Source of the DNA: Centrapalus pauciflorus
Taxonomy: Eukaryota > Streptophyta > Magnoliopsida > Asterales > Asteraceae
NCBI GenBank assembly: GCA_020465985.1
Contig: JAANYP010000748.1
Span: 904,211 to 968,210 of the forward strand
DNA length: 64,000 nt
Direction of reading: 5' to 3'
The position numbers were made by a program, and so were the translations under genes. Of the stretch, positions 44,331 to 53,384 are shown piece after piece. The notes under the pieces were generated by a model, which was given only the letters and a program-made list of their open reading frames with translations, was not told where the DNA came from and ran no database searches. Each line of letters begins with the position of its first letter. The first letter of the stretch is position 1.

Positions 44331-47292
44331 CAGAACTCTAAGTAGCTTTAAGAATGTACATGGGGCTTGTCTTTTGCCCACATTTTCTTTCCAAAATAAT
44401 CTTCAAGGTACGACAATTTATTCCTCTTTCTTGTATACTCTGTATATTTCTTAGATGATAGCTCCAACCCCTTTTTCTTATTCTTGCTAATCTCTTCTTC
44501 ATTAAGTATAATCAAAATATCATTGATCTCTCTTTGGACAATCCTTTGAGCTTCAAATCACAAGTGATGTTGTCTTTGCGATTCATCAGCTAAGATGTAT
44601 TCACTGAAAAACCTGTCCATTATCTCAACTTCGTTAAGCTCTGAACCTACTGTTGGTATAACACTTTCCACATGAAATGGTTCAATCACTTCTTCTTTAA
44701 CATTTACCATAACCTCGATCTTTTCAACCGTCGGTATAGGTATATCATCTTTCAAAATCTCTTGAACCAACACCTCTTCTTCTTCAGTTCATTCGACTCT
44801 CACGGCAACATCTGTTAACTCAATTACATCATAATCTTCAGACTCATCAATCTCTATCTCTTTCTCCACTTCCTCAATCATTGGAATCTTTTCTTGAACT
44901 TCATCTTAAGAATCATCATATTCATCAAAATTGTAGATCTCTGATTGAATACTTAAAGGAACTGGAACATCTTCATAAAGAATCAATTCCAGCCCGGTTT
45001 GAGTATCAACAGGTTTAACCTTGGAGCTTACACCTTCTCCCTTCTCTTGAGCTTCTATTTATTTCTCAGGATATGTTATCATTAACAGTCCAATACCTGG
45101 CTTATCAAGGTTCCTCATCTTCTGCCCCTCATGAGGAGCATCATTGGAGTCGTCATCGTGCTCATCATTCTTACGCTTCGAAGCAGAAGCTTGAGGCTTC
45201 AACAGCAGAAACTCTTTCAGACAAGTTGCCTAAGGCTGTGATGACCACGCTCTCCAGACCAATCATTCTTTCACGCATTTCATCAAACTAATCATAAACA
45301 AACTCTCTTAGCTATTCAATAGCCTGATTAGGATCTTTTTGTTTCATTGCTCCTTCAGACAAGTTGCCTACGTTGACGAATGTTGGTCATCTGATTCATC
45401 ATTTATGATAACTGACTTGTCATGTGATTTTTCACTCCCACAACTACCGCATTTAAGAATTCATTGAACTTAGTTTCGGTAACGAATGGGGAAAGACTAA
45501 CTACTGGGTCACGAAGACTTCCAATTGTCACAACAGTCGAACTTGTGAAAAGAACGTCTGTGTGGCCAGTACTTAGAGATTGCAAAGAAGTAGCTCCGAC
45601 TGGACTTCCAACCTCTTCAAGTGACGGAGCAACAAATAATTTTGTTACAAAGGTTGTTCCGATAGAAACATGAAGTTCAGCTGCGCTTACATCAACGAAT
45701 GAAGTAGACTCGAGTGTCCTATCGTGTATGGGTTCTAGACTTTGTGCAACAATTAAAGCCATACACCCGGGCAGATGTGTACTTTGTTCAATATCCATAA
45801 AATCCAAAGGTTCTAAGGATAGATTATGTGTTTCATCCCGATGAGAAAGTGAAACATTCTCCTGTTGAAAGGAGAATGAGTGGCTAGTGTGGTGTGCAGA
45901 TGTCAGTGGGATGCTGACTAAGTCAATGCTAACTCCCATTTGGGAGCTAACAGCTAATGTGGTTTGATCCTGGCTGTTTGGGCTAGCAATCTCCCTCACA
46001 CTCGCTCTCGCTATTTGAACAATATCAATCAATCCTGCACCTCCCTCATTAGGATCATGACCACTCTCATTATCATCATCATCATTATCATCATCATTTC
46101 CTTCTGCAGCTCCCTCAGCAATATTTGATAGTGTCGTTCCGAATCTGAGCTGCTCTCTACTCCCACACCACCCCTTTCTTACACCTCTACTCCCTCACTG
46201 AACTTCAACCCCATGCTGAAGTTCCTGCTCACCTAAAGCCCCCTGATTAAGAAAACCTGGTTCTTGGGTTTCTACAGGAGCATGATCTATTCTATACAAC
46301 TTAACATGCTCACATTTCGGATTAGCATACTTTAATAAAGCTTCTGGTATTGGCATTATATTTGCGGTTGGTGAATTCTTTACTCCATGCAAGCCTCATC
46401 ATCACATAATCAGGACACCTCTGAGCATTTGAGCGTTTCAGAATCTTTTCATTGCCCTTAATATTCTCTTTATCAATATTTGAATGAACCTTTGAAGTAG
46501 GAGAAACTCTCATGCTCTATTCGTCATCTTTGTTAACACCACCTCCTTCAGATCCTCCCAAATACATTGTGCGTAATCATAATGTTTGTTAAACGCAATC
46601 CCATGAAAAATTCTGAGACAGTGAATGCTGCAGCTATCTATGCGTATGTGCTTGGATGTCATACATCAGTTTATAATCCCAAAGAGCGTGTACCATTCTC
46701 CTTTAAGTCCAATTCTGTGGAACTTAGATCTTTTTAGTAGTGGTTTAGAGTAACCCAGGCAAATCAAATCATGCACCAGTTCGACATCAGATACAATATC
46801 CTCGAAGTTTGCTAGCTCTGGGAAGTTCACGGTATCGATGCGACGCGGTAGAAACAGATTGTGTCTCAGTCTTGCTAATGTAATCTCTGTGTTAAATTGA
46901 TCGATGGTAACCTTAAAGTGATGGTTACCATCAGCTGGGACAAAGTTGACGGTGTGCCAAAATTGCTGCAGATAAACTTGGGGAATCGAAGGTTTGTATT
47001 GAAGTAGATAACCTAAAGGATGGCCTTTAAGAATGTCTACTATGATCGGGTGGCTGACTTTTATGACCTTGGGATCAAGACAACGGTTGTTATCACGAAA
47101 GGTTAGGAAATATTTAGGTTTAACTAAATGATTGTCTGGAATGAGTGTGGAAGGTGAAGGTCGGGTGACAGAGGCGGATTTTACTGGTTTGGAAACTAAT
47201 GTATGATTTGACGATGAATGGGAATCAGATGAGTTTGAAGGTTGGGATAGAGCTGGGGATGCCACTTGAAACCTGTGAGAAATAATAAACAT
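44331..47292 (-). pseudogene. D accessory ORF (function unknown), broken, 3' end cut off
   Basis: The N-terminal domain is open from 47,292 to 46,666: VKPKYFLTFRDNNRCLDP, PLGYLLQYKPSIPQVYLQQF and ITLARLRHNLFLP follow the shared accessory pattern. An ATG at 47,292 exists, but CTCACAG|GTTTCAAGTGGCATC at about 47,272 looks like an acceptor followed by a start mutated from ATGGCATC (as in A) to GTGGCATC. Fragments continue at 46,513-46,195, 46,032-45,403 (open, 209 codons) and 44,773-44,558. An Asp/Asn run is encoded at 46,055-46,095. Confidence 0.7.
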
Positions 47293-48625
47293 GTTAGAAT
47301 CAACAAATAATCAAATGAAATCCTGCAAATAGAAAAATAAAGCATTTAACTAGAAATTAGAAAAATATGTGTTTTCCTGTTATATCATTGGGATTCCAGA
47401 CAATAATATTAAAATACTATTGTTAGGATTCCAAAGTCAATCGTTAAGAGACCGATGTTAGAAAAACACAGATTTTAAAAAATTTCTCAAAAATGTGAAA
47501 TTTTTCTTAAAAAAAAATTTTTAATTCCCAACACTTAGAATATTTTGGAAGAATGAGTATAAAACTTGAATGAAACAGAATGTTTCTCGAATGACTCTTG
47601 ATCCAACTCGAATTCTATGAGTATGGAACTCGAATAAAGAAAGAATTTCTCGAATGAACTTATGAGCCAACTCGATTAAAGTTGATGTTTTCTCGAAGGA
47701 AATACAAGTCAACTCGAATGGACTTGTTGATTTCTCGAATGAAATGAATTATCTTGATGTACAGAACTTTTAGTCCTAAAGCTACTCAACTCGACTAACA
47801 TTGAAAGTTCCTCGAATTATTGATGAGCTCAACTCGAATGAAATATGTTTGGACTCGAATCAGCTATCTTATCGAGGGTAAATCTAAAATGTTTCTAAGT
47901 GTTTCAAAATAACTAAGTCGAATAACATGAACATTTTTCTCAAATTATGAAGTGTCCAACTCGGATTAAACTAACATTTTCTCGAATGAACCTTCAGTCA
48001 ACTTGACTAAAGCCTTAAACCTTCTCGAATAGTGTTGATCGAGAAAGTGTTTAAAATTTTTTTCTAAGTCCAGAAACACTAATAAATTGAAAATTTCAAT
48101 TCAAGAAGTATTTTACTTATCCAAAAGTTTAGCCCTACTCGAAAATTGGTTTTGAACAACTTTTGTTCACTGAACAATGTCCAGAAACAACCTATTTAGA
48201 CCAACAATTTCAATTCTCAGAAACAATATTTCAAAAACTTTTGAAACTGAAAAAATCAAATTATTGTTTGTGTGATATGAATTGGAACTTGAAATTGAAT
48301 ATTCAAGTTCATATCATTGATACGCAAACCATCACACAATTTATTTCAGATTATGAGCATCAAAGCAGTAAATGCCATTAACACACACTAAGAACATACG
48401 CACACGCACATGTAACAAAAAAAAACTCGCATACTGAAAATGAAATGAAAACAAATAAAATGAAAATATGAAATGGACTTACAAATTTAATCACAAATGA
48501 TGAAAATCTGATGTTGATTGTGTTGCTTCGTGATTAAGGAAATGGAATGAGTGAGTCGGTGAGGATGATGAACAGTATTGAGGATTTTGAAAAAGTGAAT
48601 TTGAAAATCGAATTTCAACTTTATA
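47273..48625 (-). promoter_or_regulatory. D spacer: TATA box, donor-like and acceptor-like sites before accessory ORF
   Basis: Minus strand: CTATAAAG around 48,618-48,625, a leader with TCATCATCCTCACC, a strong donor-like TTT|GTAAGTCC at 48,482, and the acceptor TTTCTCACAG ending at 47,273. The implied intron is about 1.2 kb. It is full of CTCGAAT/ATTCGAG words (47,560-48,140). The arrangement parallels E and F. Inferred. Confidence 0.45.
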
Positions 48626-48950
48626 GAAAATTTCAAATTCAAAAAGTTTGAAACCCGGCCCACTCACGAAAAGTTTGGGTTTTTATTTTAAGCCCATTTC
48701 ATTAGAACAAAACTAATCACATACACACACAAAAAAAATTAACTAAAAAAAATTAACTAACTAAAAAAATGAATGAACAAAAAAAAAAAAATTGAACACA
48801 ACTAAAAAATTAACAAAGATCAATCAAAATTTTGTACAAAACAAAATAATACCCAAAAAAAAATTAACAACAACTAAAAAAATTTAACAACAACAAAAAC
48901 AAAGTACAAAAAAAATTTATCTAAAAAAATTTAACAAAAAACAGAAATTG
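48626..48950 (-). other. D AT-rich stretch, no gene seen
   Basis: Mostly A-rich low-complexity sequence (repeats of AAAAAAATTAAC on the plus strand). No open frame or motif supported. Confidence 0.6.
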
Positions 48951-49082
48951 CTCCCCCTTGATATTTGCAGTTAAGCTCCCCCTCAGATTAGCATCTCTTT
49001 AAATGACAGCTCCCCCTAAAAAATCAGATGAAAAATTATCAGATTTTTAAGAAACAGATAAAATTATCTGTCTGCTCCCCCT
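48951..49082 (-). other. D cluster of four polypurine-tract words
   Basis: AGGGGGAG(C) on the minus strand at about 48,951-48,958, 48,975-48,983, 49,009-49,017 and 49,074-49,082, just after the RH end. Multiple PPTs are a described Sirevirus trait. Confidence 0.7.
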
Positions 49083-49214
49083 ACACATGACAATCCAGAT
49101 CTGTTAAACTCGGAAAAATTTAAACTTTAAAAATAAATGAGATTAACATCAAATTCAGATCAAATAAAAAATTTAAACTTATAGTTATAATTTGTAACTA
49201 CTGAATTTTTAAAT

Positions 49215-49682
49215 CTAACGATTCAACATACCCAACTTGTATACAAAAAAATTAAAACGTTTTTCATCTAAGGCTTTGGTAAACAAGTCAGCTAATTGAT
49301 ATTCAGTAGGTACAAAATATAATTCTATATTACCATTTTCTACATGATCTTTTATAAAACGATATCGGATGTCAATGTCTTTGGTTTTATAATGTTGCAC
49401 CGGATTGGAAGCTATGGCTATTGCACTTTTAGAATCAAAATAAATTGGAACCTTTTGTTGTGTAAACCCATAGTCTCTGAGTTGGCTCATCATCCACAGC
49501 ACTTAGGAACAGCACGACGATACGACAACGTATTCAGCTTCGACTGTAGATAGTGAAACACAATGTATTTTCTTGGATGACCAGCAAACAGGTTTGTCAC
49601 TTAGGAATTGGACTTCTCCTAATGTGTTTTTTCAATCCATTTTGTCACCTGCGTGATCAGCATCGGAGAATGCAATTAATGT
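49215..49682 (-). pseudogene. D RNase H, C-terminal half
   Basis: CVSLSTVEAEYVVV, VLWMMSQLRDYGFTQQK, FDSKSAIAIASNPVQH, IDIRYRFIKDHVENGN, QLADLFTKALDEKRF, ending KLGMLNR at 49,215. Stops near 49,503 and 49,640. It joins the N-terminal half at 59,235 once E is ignored; the break is exactly the E insertion site. Confidence 0.88.
49678..49682 (+). other. Target-site duplication of E, left copy (AATGT)
   Basis: AATGT before the left LTR; the same bases at 59,235-59,239 follow the right LTR. Confidence 0.95.
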
Positions 49683-50327
49683 TGTAAGGTCTACCACTAC
49701 GAGATCTATCTAGACGCGGAGCCGTCAACGAGTGCGGAATCCTCGTTAACGGGTAGACGGAAACAACTCTCAACTACGAAACACGGAGACTATCAGAGGC
49801 TGAACGAACGACACACGAACGATCCTACGAACTTATTCTCTCCGAAAGAACACACACCAAGCTGATAAACTCGAGATCGCTTTATGCTTCATCCCTCACG
49901 AATTCTGCAAAAAGTCTGATAATATCTCGAGTCTATCCCTAATTATAGACCCTGATTCGAGTCTGATGTGGGCCAAACTCGAACCTGGCCCAAGGCCCAT
50001 TCGAGTCTGTCCACAAAGACACTCTCGAATCTGGTCATATTCGAATCTATGGCTACATTCGAATCTATCACAGATTCGAATGCCAAGCCTTGTATGATTC
50101 GAATCTAGCATTTCACATAAACAACTAAGTGTTGAAACTTATGTTTTTACCTTATGAATAATTTTATCTTTTTATTTTATGTTTGAACTTCTTGTAATAC
50201 GTTACATCAAGTTCAAACATACAAACACTAATAAATATCAACCATATATAAACATATATAACAAACACTTGCTAAATCACAATGTAGGATCACTTAGACT
50301 GCTATCGTCACATAGGATGTACCAACA
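49683..50327 (-). repeat. E 3' LTR (645 bp)
   Basis: Minus strand TGTTGGTACATCC ... GACCTTACA. Rich in AGATTCGAATCT-type words. Confidence 0.96.
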
Positions 50328-50347
50328 GACTCCCCCTTGACGATAAC
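50301..50347 (-). other. E polypurine tract and LTR start inside inverted repeat
   Basis: GCTATCGTCA (50,301-50,310) and TGACGATAAC (50,338-50,347) pair at 9 of 10 positions. The loop contains the LTR terminus and the PPT (minus strand AAGGGGGAGTC, 50,328-50,338). Confidence 0.75.
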
Positions 50348-50387
50348 TTCTAATAATTCACACATTTGACTTAAGAACTTTGTTTAT

Positions 50388-53384
50388 TTATTGATTCAAA
50401 CTACTTTCAGCATACAAACCTTTTTCAACACATACTTTGACTACTTTTTCATATTTGCTAGCTTCACTATCCATATGTGAATCACTAGAGATCTTACAGG
50501 CATGCAAAATATGAAGATCATCTTTAGAGAGGTTTACCAGGTGAAGAGGGTCGTAGACTCTAAGAATAACGTTTTCTTCAAAATCTTCCATGACCGCTTC
50601 CCCAGTCTCAGTGTCAGCGTACCACCAATGCAGATTCTTCAAAACATTCTGTGGCATCGGCTTGAGAGGCACTTTCCTAAGACATCTAGCTGGTTTATAG
50701 TGAATCCTCATCCAAGGTCGTCCAGTTAGAGGATCGATACGCGAAGGATCTTCTACTCTTCTCCCGACCCTTGGATTCAATCGCTCGAACTTCCTTGATC
50801 TCCCCTCTTTTCTTATGATTCTTTCAATTACGTTCGCGTAGGGATCATTGCCAATGTTTATCAGATCTTTCCATGCTAGCACAGTGATTTCGATCTTTGG
50901 CAGGGAGTTGAAAGCTTTTAAAGTTCGCCTCAGGTACTGGAGCCCGTCTTTCCTTTTAATGATGAATAACTGCAGTTCTCTATCAAAGAACCAGCTTAAT
51001 ATGCGCTCAGACAACTTCCCAGTACCCGGCACCCTCATTGTCTTTTTAATCTCCAATTCCTTCTTTTCAGCTCTGAACCATAACTTTCGTTTTTCTTCAT
51101 TTGATAGCTCTCTAGCAGGTTCTTCTGTTGATGGCTGAGCATTCAACGCAGCATTCGCTACATCTATGTTGACAATATTATTCCCATCTATCATGTAAGT
51201 ATCCGTGATAGGATTCTGCTGTACAACTATCTCGTCGGCTTCATCATCCTCATCAGCAACTACTTCATCATCTGATTGCCAGTCAACTATCTCCTCTGGC
51301 ACAAACTCACCTTCTTCTAGCTCTTCATCGTCATAATCAAAACCTACATCCATCGGATCATCATCGAGTTCCATAAGAGCGTCGATCATCTCACTGATTT
51401 CAAAATCTGTAGGCTGCTTCGATGAACTTGCTTCTCCTATTTCTCCTTCAACTTGACTGGGCTCCCCCTGAACTTGTGTAGCCTGAGCAACAGGAAAATC
51501 TACTGGCTCATTTTCATTAGGTGCATCGGGATCATTGCCTTCGTCATCTTCATCTCTACGCTGTTCCTCATGATCCCTACAACTTGTCTCCCCCTGAGCT
51601 TTTAGATTTTTCATTAGCTGCTCAAGGAGGGACCGCATCGATCGGATCTCTTCTGATTGATCTGCAATAAAGGACTCTAACTCTGTGTTCTCTTCCATGA
51701 CATTCTCCACAATCTTTTTCAACTCGGCATTATCCATATTAAGATTTGCATTATGCGCCTGGAGTTCGCCGATCGCCTTAGTTAGGCCTAAGATTTGGAC
51801 ATGTTGGAAGTCAACGCATCCCTTAAGCTGCACAAACCGTTGGTTGTCAGCGTAGGTGGTCGAGGTAGATGGAATGGACTGAATAGGAGTAGGGATGAAT
51901 GGTGATGGAATATATGGTTCATGTTGAGGTGGTGGTGGTGGTGGAGCGGTGGCTTGAGGTTCTTGAGGTTGAGTTTGGGGAATTTCCGGTTGTGGATCGG
52001 ATGCTGAGGATGACCCTTGCATAAACCTGTGACGCTTGGCCCTTTGCCGAGTCACTAAAGGAGCAACTTCGTCCTCTTCAAAGTCTGAATCATCAGATTC
52101 CCTTACTACTCTCCTCCTCGATGCTTCTTCATTAACTACCAATCTTGATCCATACGTTCCAATTTGAACAGTAGGTTCAGTCGAAACTGACTCAGGAGCC
52201 TCAACTTCTAACTCCTCCATCTCTTCCGATTCTGTGGCAGATGATGACAAAACATTATCAGCCTGCTCTGGCTCATACTCTTCAACATCTCTTAACACGT
52301 CTTCCTCTCGTTCAGGTGGACTAAGTAATTCACCTACTAATGCTGCAGCCACATCTTCATTTGCATGAGGCCCTGCCTCCCAAATTTCATTAAGCGTTTG
52401 GCATAATTGTTCAGCTTCGCTCGGAACATTTGAGGGCCCGGCTTCCTGAACTTCCAGCTGCTGACTGGTGGAAGGCCTAGACGCCTGAGTTTGTCTTGCT
52501 TGAGCTCGTTGCCTCCTGCGCGGTTGCGGTTGTGGTTGTTGCTGTTGAGGTGGTTGTCTTTGTTGAAATTCAACTTCCCCTGCCCAGTTGGCAACATCTG
52601 GGGCTTGAAAATCCCTATCCAAGATTGCTCCGAATAATGGACGCTCAACTGGAACAGCTAACCTTCCTCTGTGCGAGGAACAGTCAGCGAAGATCCTTTT
52701 GTCCATAACGGCAACGCTTTGAATGTCATTTGACGGCGGCAGATTTGGCAAGAAGTGCCTTATTAGCATCATGATGAACCGCGGATATAACAAGAACTGG
52801 TCATTTTCTGGCGCGGTGATCTGGTGAACAAATTCTGAGAAAAACATTTCCGAGAAGCTGTATGGTCGATTATACACCATCGCAACTATCCCAGACTGGA
52901 TCTTGGCAACCATATAGTCAAATCCTGCTTTCTTTGGAGCAAAGCATACCATAAAGACATACGCAAGAAATCTCCATTGTCCAATTAATCCACTCTTCAT
53001 ATATGAAACTTTTGTCACGTCTTGACTGTATCCCATTCTCAGAAAGGCCGCTTGCCTTATGTTCAGAGGAAATTCGATCGGTCCAGACTCTTCTTCTTGA
53101 GTGCCCAGCTGCAACACTTGACACAGCATATCTGCCGAAAATACCAGCGGTTGTCCAGCAATGCGAGTACGTAGCACTGTCGGTGTGACCGAGCAGTCTA
53201 CCTGCAGATGATCGTAAAATTGACGAATATACGGTAAAACTAGCTGAACATTATGAGACAGTGCAAAACCAATCCTAGACTCTACTAGGAAATCAAGCAC
53301 TTGTCTGAATCCCTGCGCCTCAGGGAGATTATGATCCGGATGAAGCACCATATTGTGCTTAGGCACAAACGCTCGTACAGCCAT
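50388..53384 (-). CDS. E accessory protein, 998 codons, intact (function unknown)
   Basis: The only long uninterrupted ORF in the window. I choose ATG 53,384 (MAVRAFVPKHNM), because F starts at the same place and an acceptor-like TTGTGCAG ends two bases before it. Layout: conserved N-terminal domain, residues 1-270 (VDCSVTPTVLRTRIAGQP, VCFAPKKAGFDYMV, LLYPRFIMMLIRHFLP); Gln/Arg-rich 275-330; acidic 340-480; Pro-rich with a PPPPPP run near 510; predicted coiled coil about 560-640; acidic 650-790; conserved basic domain 800-998 (RKLWFRAEKKELEIKK, IDPLTGRPWMRIHYKP, LHWWYADTETGEAVM, VYDPLHLVNLS). No signal peptide or membrane helix, so an envelope role is not supported. Function unknown; homologous ORFs follow pol in the other copia elements here. 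Confidence 0.85.
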   Translation of the reverse strand: MAVRAFVPKHNMVLHPDHNLPEAQGFRQVLDFLVESRIGFALSHNVQLVLPYIRQFYDHLQVDCSVTPTVLRTRIAGQPLVFSADMLCQVLQLGTQEEESGPIEFPLNIRQAAFLRMGYSQDVTKVSYMKSGLIGQWRFLAYVFMVCFAPKKAGFDYMVAKIQSGIVAMVYNRPYSFSEMFFSEFVHQITAPENDQFLLYPRFIMMLIRHFLPNLPPSNDIQSVAVMDKRIFADCSSHRGRLAVPVERPLFGAILDRDFQAPDVANWAGEVEFQQRQPPQQQQPQPQPRRRQRAQARQTQASRPSTSQQLEVQEAGPSNVPSEAEQLCQTLNEIWEAGPHANEDVAAALVGELLSPPEREEDVLRDVEEYEPEQADNVLSSSATESEEMEELEVEAPESVSTEPTVQIGTYGSRLVVNEEASRRRVVRESDDSDFEEDEVAPLVTRQRAKRHRFMQGSSSASDPQPEIPQTQPQEPQATAPPPPPPQHEPYIPSPFIPTPIQSIPSTSTTYADNQRFVQLKGCVDFQHVQILGLTKAIGELQAHNANLNMDNAELKKIVENVMEENTELESFIADQSEEIRSMRSLLEQLMKNLKAQGETSCRDHEEQRRDEDDEGNDPDAPNENEPVDFPVAQATQVQGEPSQVEGEIGEASSSKQPTDFEISEMIDALMELDDDPMDVGFDYDDEELEEGEFVPEEIVDWQSDDEVVADEDDEADEIVVQQNPITDTYMIDGNNIVNIDVANAALNAQPSTEEPARELSNEEKRKLWFRAEKKELEIKKTMRVPGTGKLSERILSWFFDRELQLFIIKRKDGLQYLRRTLKAFNSLPKIEITVLAWKDLINIGNDPYANVIERIIRKEGRSRKFERLNPRVGRRVEDPSRIDPLTGRPWMRIHYKPARCLRKVPLKPMPQNVLKNLHWWYADTETGEAVMEDFEENVILRVYDPLHLVNLSKDDLHILHACKISSDSHMDSEASKYEKVVKVCVEKGLYAESSLNQ

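Larger units (their letters stand above)
30808..44423 (+). repeat. Large-scale tandem triplication: accessory ORF + LTR + ~93 bp of D flank
   Basis: Three units, starting near 30,808, 37,505 and 41,147. Each runs from the accessory start (CGAGCATTCTTCAATAAG) through the ORF and LTR into about 93 bp that begin CAGAACTCTAA and match the D sequence to the right of the last LTR (44,331 on). Because each unit carries D flank, the triplication happened after F had inserted into D. Units differ by scattered substitutions and deletions. Confidence 0.88.

Noticed and set aside
47400..48960. Host gene between D accessory ORF and RNase H
   Set aside because: No coding frame above about 70 codons without stops; low-complexity and motif-rich spacer only.
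50388..53384. Envelope-like glycoprotein
   Set aside because: No signal peptide, membrane helix, furin-like site or Cys/N-glycosylation pattern; acidic, Gln-rich and coiled-coil composition instead.
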